Assembly (NCBI GenBank): GCA_035299085.1
Contig: DATGXG010000031.1
Coordinates: 1-64,000, forward strand
Origin: Bacteroidales bacterium
GTDB lineage: Bacteria > Bacteroidota > Bacteroidia > Bacteroidales > UBA10428
Direction: 5' to 3'
DNA: 64,000 nt
In this document: piece after piece, positions 8,107 through 16,320 of the stretch
How positions within the stretch are numbered: position 1 is the first letter of the stretch
Layout of the letters: each line of letters opens with the position of its first letter
Notes under the pieces: model-generated
The model's database searches: none
What the model was told of the DNA's origin: nothing
Seen by the model: the letters and a program-made list of their open reading frames with translations, nothing else
Position numbers and translations under genes: made by a program

Positions 8107-10587
8107 ATGAAAAGAGTATTATCCTACCTGTTAATGGTTGTTTCATTATCAATTAATGCCGAAACTTACTATGTATCCACGACGGGCAATGATAATGATA
8201 ACGGCGATATTACCCATCCTTGGGCTACGTGGCAGAAGGCTTTTAATAGTGCACAGGCTGGGGATACAGTGTATTTTCGTGGCGGTATTTGGTACCCAGA
8301 TGCTACCTTACCAGCTCCTTACGCCAGTCAGATCACATTGATTGACCCTACAACAAGTCATGGACATTCTGGCACATACACAAATCCAATCTGTTATTTT
8401 AATTATCCGGGTGAAACACCGATACTTGATTGTCGTAATGTTGTACCCGTTAGCAATTGGAATACGGGAATCAGTATATATAACGCTGAGCATATAAAAT
8501 TCCGGGGGCTAACGGTACGTAATGTTTACCAAACCCGTAATTATGTGGAGTGCGGAGGAATAGGAGCAGACGCTTGCGCCAATCTATCCTTTGAAAATAT
8601 GTCCGTGTATAATATTTCAGGATACGGGTACAAGGATGCCAGGAATCAGAGGTATAGTTACACCTACGATTCTACCTATTTTGTCAATTGCGATGCCTAC
8701 AACTGCCTTGATAGCCTACCATACAATTCAAACCATACATCAGGCGGTAACCTAGCAGATGGATTTAAGACTTACAACGATACCACGAATCATGGAACAT
8801 GCATATACTATCTGTTTCAGGGGTGTAGAGCATGGAACTGCTCGGATGATGGATTCGACCCATCCAGTGACGGTAAGGTAGTTATCGAAAATTGTTGGTC
8901 TTTCCTTAATGGCCAGGTTGATCCTGTTGTATTCTCGGAACGTGGAGGTAATGGTTTTAAGACGGGGGGAATGTGGCAGGATAATGGGACTGAAGTAACA
9001 AGAATTGTCCGAAACAACCTAGCCGCATTTAATTTGGAAGATGGATTCTTTATGCTTGAATATGTCGATTACTGGCGAACTAATGGAAGGATTTATAATA
9101 ATACCAGCTACAAAAACGACTATGGTTTTGCAAATAGCTCCAATGCGCTACATCCTACTGTTTTAAACTTATATCAGAACAATATTGCATACCAGAATAT
9201 ATCGGGACCTGTTTTAATGCCTTACATGGATATTCCGGAAAGCCACAATACATGGGATGGAATTAATAGTTTCAATGGGTATTCATCGACCGATACCGTA
9301 ACTGTCACGGATGCTGATTTTGCATTGGTAGATTCCGCTCAAGGAGTAGCTCAGCTCATGGCTTCAAGAAAGTCTGATCATTCTTTACCGGATATCACAT
9401 TTTTAAAACTGGTAGAAAGTAGTGATCTGATCGATGCTGGAACTAATGTCGGTTTACCTTATGCTGGTTCAGCTCCCGACCTTGGTTTTAATGAGTATGG
9501 TCTAGAGGAAGCTCCTGTAATTGATACGTCAAGACATCTTGTTAAGTATACAGACGATAATCTAATGTCTGATGGAGCAGGTAATTTTATGGTATACGGA
9601 GGCACTGACACAACAATACCAGACGATACCACAACGCCACCAGATCCACCAGCAGGTGGACAGATAATTGCTGACCATAATGCAGTGGCCGCTTTTGATA
9701 ATATACCTCAAAACTGGATTGATTCTGTAAAAACTATGTGGATGTGTTATGCCGGTGAATCACACGCCCTTGGTTTAAGAACCGCTTTATTTGAGTTATC
9801 ACAAACCAATTCAACCTATATAACATATAATTCAAATCCACCAGCAGGTCCTACACCAGGTTATCTTAGACTATCTGGTCGCATGTACGGTGACTATTCT
9901 AATGCAACCGGATGGACAGAATCTTATGGAGAAGAGGACTGGTGGGATAATTCAACAGCCATCGAGAGGACAAAAGCTAGTTTACAATATGCTCACGATC
10001 AGAATTTAAAATTGAGTGCTGTAGGTTTCGGATGGTGCTGGGATGCTACAGCCGGTAATGCAAGCAGTGGCACAGATGCAACTACAGGAAATCATTGGTA
10101 TGGCTGGAGCGAACAAGGACCTTCTGGTGACCACGCCTGGGGAATAGATGATGCTGACAACTCTGCATCCGGTAACTCTATAAATATGGATGATTATCTT
10201 GATGCAACTCAACAATATATTAATTACTGCGCAACACATAACATTCCTACTAAAGTATTTTTTACCACTGGTCCAGTCGATCGGGGAGCCAGCCAGGGAA
10301 GTGAAGCTATGTATCAGGGATACCTTAAATATGAACACATAAGGAATTATGTGTTGCAGGACGAAACGAGAATACTATTTGATTTTGCTGACATCCTTTG
10401 CTACGACAATGGTAGTTCAACGCCATATACTGTAACATGGGATGGTCATACATTTCCGGAGATCACTCCTACCAATCTAGGTTCAATGGATGCCGGACAT
10501 ATCGGATCAGTAGGCCGTGCAAGGTTGGCAAAAGCAATGTGGTGGATGTTGGCACGGATAGCTGGTTGGGATGGAATAAGTAATTAA
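8107..10587 (+). CDS. Exported beta-helix protein with C-terminal SGNH-like domain
   Basis: This 826-residue protein has a signal peptide (residues 1-18). The N-terminal part starts YYVSTTGNDNDNG and PWATWQKAFNSAQAGDTVYFRGG, the entry to right-handed parallel beta-helix proteins of the pectate-lyase or DUF1565 type, with repeats to about residue 450. A proline/threonine linker near 505-515 leads to a C-terminal domain with GESHA at about 549 and DAGHIG at about 795, suggesting an SGNH-like hydrolase. Such proteins degrade or de-esterify polysaccharides. It follows the fibre gene by three bases. Enzymatic activity is inferred from fold and motifs only. Confidence 0.65.
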   Translation: MKRVLSYLLMVVSLSINAETYYVSTTGNDNDNGDITHPWATWQKAFNSAQAGDTVYFRGGIWYPDATLPAPYASQITLIDPTTSHGHSGTYTNPICYFNYPGETPILDCRNVVPVSNWNTGISIYNAEHIKFRGLTVRNVYQTRNYVECGGIGADACANLSFENMSVYNISGYGYKDARNQRYSYTYDSTYFVNCDAYNCLDSLPYNSNHTSGGNLADGFKTYNDTTNHGTCIYYLFQGCRAWNCSDDGFDPSSDGKVVIENCWSFLNGQVDPVVFSERGGNGFKTGGMWQDNGTEVTRIVRNNLAAFNLEDGFFMLEYVDYWRTNGRIYNNTSYKNDYGFANSSNALHPTVLNLYQNNIAYQNISGPVLMPYMDIPESHNTWDGINSFNGYSSTDTVTVTDADFALVDSAQGVAQLMASRKSDHSLPDITFLKLVESSDLIDAGTNVGLPYAGSAPDLGFNEYGLEEAPVIDTSRHLVKYTDDNLMSDGAGNFMVYGGTDTTIPDDTTTPPDPPAGGQIIADHNAVAAFDNIPQNWIDSVKTMWMCYAGESHALGLRTALFELSQTNSTYITYNSNPPAGPTPGYLRLSGRMYGDYSNATGWTESYGEEDWWDNSTAIERTKASLQYAHDQNLKLSAVGFGWCWDATAGNASSGTDATTGNHWYGWSEQGPSGDHAWGIDDADNSASGNSINMDDYLDATQQYINYCATHNIPTKVFFTTGPVDRGASQGSEAMYQGYLKYEHIRNYVLQDETRILFDFADILCYDNGSSTPYTVTWDGHTFPEITPTNLGSMDAGHIGSVGRARLAKAMWWMLARIAGWDGISN

Positions 10588-10597
10588 AATCAAACCC

Positions 10598-10813
10598 ATG
10601 AAAATCCTAAAAACCCTCACCTACGTTTTCTTTTCTCTATTTCTGGTATTGGTTATTACCAATTGCATCACAAACGGAGCAAAGGAGCATTATGCAAATG
10701 CTGATGCGCAAATTAAGCTCACCGCATTTATGATCGCTTTCCTGGTTCTTGGCACTATATCCGGTATTATTACCGGTATTTCTGGACTAATCAAATTCTT
10801 TAAAAACAACTAA
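10598..10813 (+). CDS. Small membrane protein with two hydrophobic segments
   Basis: A 71-residue protein with two membrane-spanning segments, about residues 5-25 and 42-63, separated by a short charged loop. Holins can look like this, and its distance to the tail-fibre module is small. It ends in a TAATG overlap with the HD hydrolase gene at 10813, so it is coupled to that gene rather than to lysis genes. The role is unknown. Confidence 0.5.
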   Translation: MKILKTLTYVFFSLFLVLVITNCITNGAKEHYANADAQIKLTAFMIAFLVLGTISGIITGISGLIKFFKNN

Positions 10814-11370
10814 TGGAAACACTTACCGAAAACAACGTACACCCTTTAGGTCAACTTGACGGTTGTTCTAATACCCGAACGGGTATTAAGTTTAACTTGC
10901 TCACTCCGGATCCGGGGATGATATCCATAGATGATATTGCCTCAGGATTGGCCTATCAAAGTCACTTTAACGGACAAACTCCGCATTTCTTCAGCGTGGC
11001 TCAGCATTGTCTGTTAACTCTTCACAATTACTTAAAATGCACCGCCCGGCAAGATGACAAGCTTGCCCTGGTATTATTACTTCATGATGCCGCCGAGGCG
11101 TACATTGGGGACTTAATTAAGCCGATCAAGATCTTTTTACCTTTCTTTAATACCGTTGAAGACCGCATTATGAAGGCCGTGGCCATTAAGTATCAGATTG
11201 AGCCGGTTGCCTTTAAATCACCCCTGGTAAAAAGATGGGATATGCTTGCCCAGGAACAGGAGTTTGAAACCTTTTATAAAGGATCTACTGAGTTCATAAA
11301 GGAGTACCTGCAGCCGGAAGACGCACGGATTGAATTCCTGGCCACATTTTGGGATCTATACACAGCCTAA
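10813..11370 (+). CDS. HD-domain phosphohydrolase, YfbR-like
   Basis: The 185-residue protein carries the metal-binding signature of the HD superfamily: His65 in VAQHC, the His91-Asp92 pair in LLLHDAAEAYIGD and Asp100. The length and the IKPIKIFLP region fit the YfbR-type 5'-deoxynucleotidase group. It may change nucleotide pools during infection. HD proteins of this type are frequent phage cargo. Substrate is inferred, not seen. Translation is coupled to the upstream membrane protein. Confidence 0.75.
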   Translation: METLTENNVHPLGQLDGCSNTRTGIKFNLLTPDPGMISIDDIASGLAYQSHFNGQTPHFFSVAQHCLLTLHNYLKCTARQDDKLALVLLLHDAAEAYIGDLIKPIKIFLPFFNTVEDRIMKAVAIKYQIEPVAFKSPLVKRWDMLAQEQEFETFYKGSTEFIKEYLQPEDARIEFLATFWDLYTA

Positions 11371-11386
11371 TTTTAAATATAACAGC

Positions 11387-11680
11387 ATGGACAGTATTAA
11401 ATGGGATGTATCACGAAAGGATTCTGAGTTAATCGTCAGAATATCCGACCGCGCAGAGGACACTTTAGAAATTAAAGACGGAGTAAATCTGATGATGGAT
11501 ATAACAGCCGTTCACCGCAATGATGTGGAGCTGGATCTTCAGAAACTACTGGATGCTCCGGAAGCTGATTTTGCACATGACATTTACGGGATTCAGCGGC
11601 ATATTGACCGTTCAACCGGAAAGCTTACTCAATGCTTTTTACCCCGTTGTTCCAAACCTCAAAAGGAAGCTGCAGTATGA
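11387..11680 (+). CDS. Small hypothetical phage protein
   Basis: A 97-residue protein starting MDSIKWDVSRKDSELI. An upstream in-frame start at 11330 lies inside the HD gene and gives an improbable N-terminus, so ATG 11387 is preferred. The family is not recognised. It ends with an ATGA overlap with the next gene, as is usual in this stretch of tightly packed small genes. Confidence 0.5.
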   Translation: MDSIKWDVSRKDSELIVRISDRAEDTLEIKDGVNLMMDITAVHRNDVELDLQKLLDAPEADFAHDIYGIQRHIDRSTGKLTQCFLPRCSKPQKEAAV

Positions 11681-11982
11681 AAACGTACATTTCACACCTC
11701 GGAATGACTTATGTAAGTCATAACAAAGCTGAAGAAGCAGCTTTGAAAGTAGCTCAGCAATTTAACAGACGGGTGGTGCCTGAAGACCGGGTAAAGGATT
11801 TTAGGCATGAATTCTTTGTAGCTATTGAAAAAGTTAATATGCAGTTCAGAAGATGCAAGGACCTTGAGTTAACCATTACAGATTATGACCACTCTGGAGA
11901 TCTGGATTTCTCTATTTCAGGAGGCTTATTTCATTTGCACTTATACTGGGGAGAACAGTTATGGAAAACGAAGAAGAAGTAA
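11677..11982 (+). CDS. Small hypothetical phage protein
   Basis: A 101-residue protein (MKTYISHLGMTYVSHNK...). The ATG at 11677 overlaps the stop of the previous gene and is a better start than 11632, which lies deep inside the preceding gene. The protein is rich in helices with a possible beta C-terminus (LTITDYDHSGDLDFSISGG). The following gene starts within its last 22 bases. The family is unknown. Confidence 0.5.
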   Translation: MKTYISHLGMTYVSHNKAEEAALKVAQQFNRRVVPEDRVKDFRHEFFVAIEKVNMQFRRCKDLELTITDYDHSGDLDFSISGGLFHLHLYWGEQLWKTKKK

Positions 11983-12281
11983 GACTGATCCAGGATAAAG
12001 TTGATCACCTGGTGAAAAAGCATCGAATAGGCAATGGACCTATTGTGGTGATGATTGATGTTGATCCCAGTGATGAAGCAATTCGAATAATTAGAGCAAC
12101 CAATGTACATGATATCATCATTGTGAAAACTCCTCCAGTTGATTTGCATGATTTTTCAAGAATACCTTCCAGGGAATTCCCGATTAAGAAAGTCATACTT
12201 GAAGAAGCTCCAGTGCTGAAAGACATTTCCGATAATAAGCCCTGGTATACCCGTTTTGACCGCAAACGCAAAAAACGATAA
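11961..12281 (+). CDS. Small hypothetical phage protein with basic tail
   Basis: A 106-residue protein with an acidic N-terminus (MENEEEVRLIQDK) and a basic C-terminal tail (WYTRFDRKRKKR). The middle contains beta strands (GPIVVMIDVDPSDEA, VHDIIIVKTPPVD) in the order of a small alpha/beta fold. The start overlaps the preceding gene. The function is unknown. The charge split between the two ends could reflect nucleic acid binding. Confidence 0.5.
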   Translation: MENEEEVRLIQDKVDHLVKKHRIGNGPIVVMIDVDPSDEAIRIIRATNVHDIIIVKTPPVDLHDFSRIPSREFPIKKVILEEAPVLKDISDNKPWYTRFDRKRKKR

Positions 12282-12285
12282 TGCA

Positions 12286-12555
12286 ATGGATATTAATACC
12301 TATCTTGACTACATAGCTCTTGGAGTTTGCCTGATCTTCTTTCTTACCGGAGCTATTATCTATTTTATAAGCAACCTGGTTGATTTGTTTAGGGCCCTAA
12401 GAAATTATATCAACTTAAAATACCCTTTAAAGGGAATTAAAACGCGTCTTAACCGAATCAGGGCATACATTGCCCTTACCAGCATGGACTGTGACGGCAT
12501 GTGTCATCACTGCCCTGAGCGATACAGATTGATTTGTTTAAATAATAAGCATTAA
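12286..12555 (+). CDS. Single-pass membrane protein with cysteine cluster
   Basis: The 89-residue protein starts at ATG 12286; an upstream TTG at 12256 is an unlikely start. Residues about 5-30 form a membrane segment (LGVCLIFFLTGAIIYFI). A basic stretch follows, and the C-terminus has the cysteine pattern CDGMCHHC...LIC, a possible metal-binding site. The gene lies in the small-protein run before the methyltransferase. The role is unknown. Confidence 0.5.
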   Translation: MDINTYLDYIALGVCLIFFLTGAIIYFISNLVDLFRALRNYINLKYPLKGIKTRLNRIRAYIALTSMDCDGMCHHCPERYRLICLNNKH

Positions 12556-12557
12556 TT

Positions 12558-13220
12558 ATGATTTGTCCGAATACTCATAGCGACTGTGTGCATATTGACA
12601 CCAGCGGAATGCATCAAATGCTAGAATGCAAGTATTGCACAAGAAATAGCATTCGAATGGATAAAGACTTTGCAGCGCCTATTGATGCCGTTATTGAAAA
12701 TGAAAAGACCTCCAAAAAGGCTATTCGCAATCGCGTGGAAACTATTAAGCTAATAAAAAAGCACGGTGGCCTTTATGGTCGTGTACTTGATATTGGTGAA
12801 CACAACCTTTTTACCGATGTACTCCAAGGTTATTTTGAAAAGGCCACTATAGAGAATACCTGGGGTGATCTGGACATGGGATTAAATTGTCTATTTCCTA
12901 TTTATAACTATGTACATTATAACAACGTCATCGAACATCAATTTAATCCTTTACGCACCCTGCTTGATATTAAGGAAGTGTTATCCTTATCCGGAACCCT
13001 TATTCTGGGAACGCCCATTAAACCTTCCTGGATTACTTCAGCAAAATGCCACTTTCATGAAATGGATGAATACCGGTTTAAGAAGCTTATAGCCCGTGCC
13101 GGTTTTGAAATATTCGACGAAGTGCATTTCTGGCATGATATAAGCCTGAACGGGATCCGTGGTATCCTTGGATCCTTTTACACAAAGCAAGCAGTTTATT
13201 TACTAAAACATAAAATTTAA
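12558..13220 (+). CDS. SAM-dependent methyltransferase with N-terminal zinc-knuckle-like segment
   Basis: Of 220 residues, the first 35 carry cysteines (C3, C10 and CKYC near 24-27) that may bind zinc. A class I methyltransferase of the type 11 group follows: SAM motif I as GRVLDIGEHN (about 74-83), an acidic loop, and a C-terminal part with SLSGTLILGTPIKPSW and a methyltransferase-typical YRFKKLIARAGFEIFDEVHF. Similar proteins act on small molecules, glycans or proteins. Nothing identifies the substrate. It may modify a surface structure or nucleic acid as a prophage cargo gene. Confidence 0.65.
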   Translation: MICPNTHSDCVHIDTSGMHQMLECKYCTRNSIRMDKDFAAPIDAVIENEKTSKKAIRNRVETIKLIKKHGGLYGRVLDIGEHNLFTDVLQGYFEKATIENTWGDLDMGLNCLFPIYNYVHYNNVIEHQFNPLRTLLDIKEVLSLSGTLILGTPIKPSWITSAKCHFHEMDEYRFKKLIARAGFEIFDEVHFWHDISLNGIRGILGSFYTKQAVYLLKHKI

Positions 13221-13224
13221 AGCT

Positions 13225-13656
13225 ATGAAAGATAAGATTGGAAGAATACTTCGACTATTGGATGAAATTATTATCAAACAACTGAGAGCCTATATCACAG
13301 GATTTATTACTGTTGGATCAGATGATATGATAGAAACGCCATATGGTGAGATTAACAGCAATCTGGTTGAGAAAGTAATATCAGGTGCTGTGCTTATAGC
13401 GGATGAAAGGTATGAGCAAATCAATAAACATGAATTTAGTATTGAAATGGATTTGGAATTCAATTCAAATAGGCAATTACTCATAGCTGCAGATGAACTT
13501 ATAACCGGAGCTGCAAGCCCTAGGAATTTTCCAAAGGATTGGGATGAGGATATTGTTGAACATATGATCGGTAAATCACATCTCGACCGGCTCATTACTG
13601 CAGGCGCTTTAATTGCCGCAGAGATTGACAGGTTAATGGCCAAAAAACAAAAATAA
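13225..13656 (+). CDS. Hypothetical phage protein, helical
   Basis: A 143-residue protein (MKDKIGRILRLLDEIIIKQ) with predicted helices throughout and no recognised domain. It starts four bases behind the methyltransferase stop and is followed by a short gap of 35 bases with a CGCCC/GGGCG inverted sequence that is too short to be called a terminator. Confidence 0.5.
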   Translation: MKDKIGRILRLLDEIIIKQLRAYITGFITVGSDDMIETPYGEINSNLVEKVISGAVLIADERYEQINKHEFSIEMDLEFNSNRQLLIAADELITGAASPRNFPKDWDEDIVEHMIGKSHLDRLITAGALIAAEIDRLMAKKQK

Positions 13657-13691
13657 ACGCCCTGGGCGGGCATTGTAAAACCCTTACTATT

Positions 13692-13955
13692 ATGTCGTGG
13701 AGTATTTTATTCATTGGCAAACCTGAGAACGTTGCCAAAGCACTGGAAGATGAAAAAGACAAAATGAGCGGACCTTCAAAAGAGGAATATGTTGATGCTC
13801 TTCCTCACCTGGTAGGACTTGTTAAACAGAATTTCAGTACCAATCATCAGTCGCCCATTAAGATTTCGGCCAGTGGTTGGGGAATATCAAGCAATGATGT
13901 TTCACAAAGAACACTGAGTGTTAGCATTGAAGCCGTTCCGGGAACGCTGGTGTAA
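13692..13955 (+). CDS. Small hypothetical phage protein
   Basis: An 87-residue protein. Its N-terminus (WSILFIGKPENVAKALEDEKDKM) reads like a small helix-beta unit and its C-terminus is beta-rich (ISASGWGISSNDVSQRTLSVSIEA). A strong hairpin terminator follows directly at 13963. The family is unknown. Confidence 0.5.
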   Translation: MSWSILFIGKPENVAKALEDEKDKMSGPSKEEYVDALPHLVGLVKQNFSTNHQSPIKISASGWGISSNDVSQRTLSVSIEAVPGTLV

Positions 13956-13962
13956 AATTATG

Positions 13963-13986
13963 AACAGGGCTGAAATGCCCTGTTTT
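13963..13986 (+). terminator. Rho-independent terminator
   Basis: An 8-base-pair perfect stem (AACAGGGC/GCCCTGTT) encloses a 6-base loop (TGAAAT). Thymines continue behind it. It follows the stop of the 87-residue gene at 13955 and precedes the gene at 13995, so it splits the small-gene run. Confidence 0.85.
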
Positions 13987-13994
13987 TATTTGGT

Positions 13995-14207
13995 ATGGAT
14001 AAAGTAGAATTAACGTACTTACAGGAAACCGGGAAACACTGCAATGATTTGGAATGGGAAGTATCCTTTTACCGCTCAAAGGGTAAATGGATTCTTGAAT
14101 GCAGTGATGAAGAAGTTTTTGAACGAATTCACAGATATTGGAGCATCGACTGCCAGAATCAGGACTTTATTACCTGGATGAGAAACAAGCTGAATGAATT
14201 ATTATAA
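13995..14207 (+). CDS. Small hypothetical phage protein
   Basis: A 70-residue protein (MDKVELTYLQETGKHC...) with several aromatic residues and a helical C-terminus (FITWMRNKLNELL). It lies between a terminator and the exported protein gene, so it may have its own promoter or be expressed by read-through. The family is unknown. Confidence 0.45.
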   Translation: MDKVELTYLQETGKHCNDLEWEVSFYRSKGKWILECSDEEVFERIHRYWSIDCQNQDFITWMRNKLNELL

Positions 14208-14243
14208 GTATATTTAATTAAATAAACCCTTAAAAATAATATT

Positions 14244-14744
14244 ATGAAAAAAGTAATGATTTTCACTGTTTGCATTGTCCTTAGCTTTGCAATTAAGGCT
14301 CAAGACATAAGCACAATTTCAACAGGGATTCAGTGCCAAATAAATGACCTGGAAGCGTACAACGACATGTTTCATAAAGACATGTTTAGGAGCATTTATA
14401 CTGAAGCCAAAGTGCTTATCGATAATGACTCAATTGTTAAGGTATTATATTCAATTGATAGTTCAGATTATTCCAAGAATAAAGTATTCGTAATTATTGA
14501 TCGTAGGCTAGATGCGGTATCCAAAGCATTTCAAGTTCTTTCAAATAAGGGTGTAATTTTTATTAATAAAAAGTATTTTAATTGTGCGGATTATACCCTT
14601 GCTTTATTAACAAATAGTGGTACGTCAAATCTGAAAGCGGGATTTTCAGTTAAAAGAAAATATAATCAAAAATTACAACTGGGTGAATACGTTGTATATT
14701 GGAAAGAGAACAAATTCACCTATAAGTACATTGGATTAGAATAA
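14244..14744 (+). CDS. Exported hypothetical protein
   Basis: A 166-residue protein with a signal peptide (MIFTVCIVLSFAIKA, cleavage near residue 19). The mature part has alternating beta strands (KVFVIIDRRLDAVSKAFQVL, GVIFINKKYFN). No domain is recognised. It is the last gene of the plus-strand early/cargo region and is followed by a bidirectional terminator. Export makes it a candidate for modifying the lysogen surface, but this is inference. Confidence 0.5.
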   Translation: MKKVMIFTVCIVLSFAIKAQDISTISTGIQCQINDLEAYNDMFHKDMFRSIYTEAKVLIDNDSIVKVLYSIDSSDYSKNKVFVIIDRRLDAVSKAFQVLSNKGVIFINKKYFNCADYTLALLTNSGTSNLKAGFSVKRKYNQKLQLGEYVVYWKENKFTYKYIGLE

Positions 14745-14780
14745 TTATGGGCAAGTAGCCCACATTGGGGAGTTGGAAGT

Positions 14781-14810
14781 AAAACCCGGTCAACTATTGA
14801 CCGGGTTTTT
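14781..14810. terminator. Bidirectional terminator between early region and dam
   Basis: A 13-base-pair perfect inverted repeat (AAAACCCGGTCAA paired with TTGACCGGGTTTT) with a three-base loop. Both strands give a T-rich tail. It ends the plus-strand operon and overlaps the stop codon of the minus-strand dam gene. Confidence 0.9.
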
Positions 14811-15620
14811 TATACTATTTAAATCATAATTAGCTGTGAGTACTTCCATTTTCTTTTTCTGCTTTCCTGCCTTAGAATTTACCGATACATTGGCTTCAAA
14901 GGCTTTAGTATGCCATTCATTCTTTTTGGTGTATTCATCGAGAATTACTGAAGGATACGAGCTTAAAAGGAATTTCCCCTGGATCCGGGATAACAGTTTC
15001 AGTAAAGCTTCAAAGTCATCAATACTATAGCCATCATAATGACCCATGTCGCTATTAAAGTATGGCGGATCCACATAAAAGAACGATTTGTCCGAGTCTC
15101 GGCTATTAATGATATACAACGCATCAGCGCACTCAAGCTGAACTTGCTGCAATCGGATAGCAAGATCTATTGTAAAACTTTGCTTTTTATTATTTAGTCT
15201 CTTAGGCATGCTATTTCTCGATCTGTCAAATCCCCAATTGCTATCAAGCTGCCCGGCAAACCCCTGGCTGGATAATACCCATAATGCCCAAGCTCTTTTA
15301 AGTTCCGAGAACATGTCCGGATTATTATATATCACTGAGGCCTTACGATGCAGATCCCTGCTGTGAAGCGTTATTTGTATTTCCTTTTCCAGGCTTGTAA
15401 AATCATTTTGAATGACCCTATAGAAGTTAATCAATTCCCGATTTGTGTCATTTAATACTTCAACTTCACTTGGTTGCTTTGCAAAGAATATTGCTGCTCC
15501 GCCGGAAAAAGGTTCGCAGTACAAGTTGTGCTCCGGTATAATGGGCAGGATATGCCTTACCATTAATTGTTTTCCACCATAATAGGTGACAGGGGTTTTT
15601 AAATTCAGAATCTCACTCAT
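14790..15620 (-). CDS. dam: DNA adenine methyltransferase, D12 class (Dam family)
   Basis: The 276-residue protein contains the D12 class N6-adenine methyltransferase motifs: SAM-binding YYGGK at residues 13-17, EPFSGG at 36-41 and the catalytic DPPY at 184-187. It transfers a methyl group to adenine, and a phage-coded Dam may protect phage DNA or time expression. The start at ATG 15620 gives the usual N-terminus (MSEILNLKTP); a longer frame would run into the inverted-repeat region at 15653-15739 and is unlikely. Recognition sequence cannot be told from sequence. Confidence 0.9.
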   Translation of the reverse strand: MSEILNLKTPVTYYGGKQLMVRHILPIIPEHNLYCEPFSGGAAIFFAKQPSEVEVLNDTNRELINFYRVIQNDFTSLEKEIQITLHSRDLHRKASVIYNNPDMFSELKRAWALWVLSSQGFAGQLDSNWGFDRSRNSMPKRLNNKKQSFTIDLAIRLQQVQLECADALYIINSRDSDKSFFYVDPPYFNSDMGHYDGYSIDDFEALLKLLSRIQGKFLLSSYPSVILDEYTKKNEWHTKAFEANVSVNSKAGKQKKKMEVLTANYDLNSIKNPVNS

Positions 15621-15652
15621 GTGTTTTGGAATTATGTTTGTATTTTTGTTGT

Positions 15653-15739
15653 CTCTCACAAATAAAAGGTGCCATAACACCAAAGGCATAGGCCTCTGTC
15701 GTGGTGTTATGGCACCTTTAATTATACAGCGTGTGAGAG
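15653..15739. repeat. Nested inverted repeats upstream of dam
   Basis: The inner repeat is an 18-base-pair perfect stem (15665-15682 with 15702-15719; AAAGGTGCCATAACACCA) with a 19-base loop. It is flanked by a second inverted repeat, CTCTCACA (15653-15660) with TGTGAGAG (15732-15739). It lies between the end of the minus-strand head block and dam. It could be a terminator for that block, an operator or a structured leader. A T tract on the minus strand is short, so termination is not certain. On the plus strand a TAnnTTTG box (TATGTTTG, 15633-15640) stands just before it, so a small antisense RNA is conceivable. Confidence 0.7.
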
Positions 15740-15763
15740 CGGTGTATATAAGACAGGGGTTCT

Positions 15764-16261
15764 TTATTTCCCTGGCTTTCTAATGGTATAGGCTATATTT
15801 GCATCAGGACGATCGTCACCGGTTAAAGACTGGTATTGCGGAATGGCAGATTCATCGAAATACATCAAACCAAAAGTGATCCGGTATTCAAAGATATCAT
15901 CATAACTAACCTTCCGTTGCGTTTCCTTCAGGATCCCGCCAAAGTTGGTGCCTGATGTTCCTACCAACGCTTTCGTAATTTTATTCAAGAGCGCATACCG
16001 GGTAGCATCTTTCTTACGAACCGCCAGGCGAACGGTAACTTCAGTATCGGCCATGCCTAAGTTTTCACCAGCTGTACTGTAGCTCATATCGGTGATGTCA
16101 AAAAAGGCGCCAGGCAGCTGCAGGGTTACTTTATCGTCGAGCTGGCCTTCATCCAGTTCAGCCGTTTTAATGTCCCGTATCAGTACAGGATCCTGTTCGG
16201 TTCCTGTATTTGTGGTAATGCTTTCAAGCTTTGTTTTAAAATGATTGAGTATTGCTTCCAT
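15764..16261 (-). CDS. Phage tail-completion/terminator-like protein (Mu gp37-like)
   Basis: The 165-residue protein occupies the position of the tail terminator behind gpG. It has an N-terminal helix (MEAILNHFKTKLESI), an acidic middle and strands with an YRITFGLMYFDE segment, consistent with the small alpha/beta fold of gp37-like or gpU-like tail-completion proteins. The assignment is by position and pattern. It is the last gene of the minus-strand head block. A 7-base palindrome lies upstream at 16281. Confidence 0.55.
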   Translation of the reverse strand: MEAILNHFKTKLESITTNTGTEQDPVLIRDIKTAELDEGQLDDKVTLQLPGAFFDITDMSYSTAGENLGMADTEVTVRLAVRKKDATRYALLNKITKALVGTSGTNFGGILKETQRKVSYDDIFEYRITFGLMYFDESAIPQYQSLTGDDRPDANIAYTIRKPGK

Positions 16262-16280
16262 AAAAATTTATTTGTGTTTT

Positions 16281-16298
16281 ATGCAAATTAGTTTGCAT
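16281..16298. promoter_or_regulatory. Palindromic site between gpG and tail-completion gene
   Basis: ATGCAAA (16281-16287) and TTTGCAT (16292-16298) form a 7-base-pair stem with a four-base loop, in an AT-rich gap of 59 bases. It could be an operator or a weak stem; no T tract is present on either strand. Confidence 0.35.
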
Positions 16299-16320
16299 TT
16301 AATGTCAATTAAATGGCATT

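Noticed and set aside
11330..11386. Longer start for the 97-residue protein
   Set aside because: It lies inside the HD hydrolase gene and gives an unlikely N-terminus; ATG 11387 is better.
13658..13671. CGCCCTGGGCG as terminator
   Set aside because: The stem is only four or five base pairs with a very small loop and no T tract.
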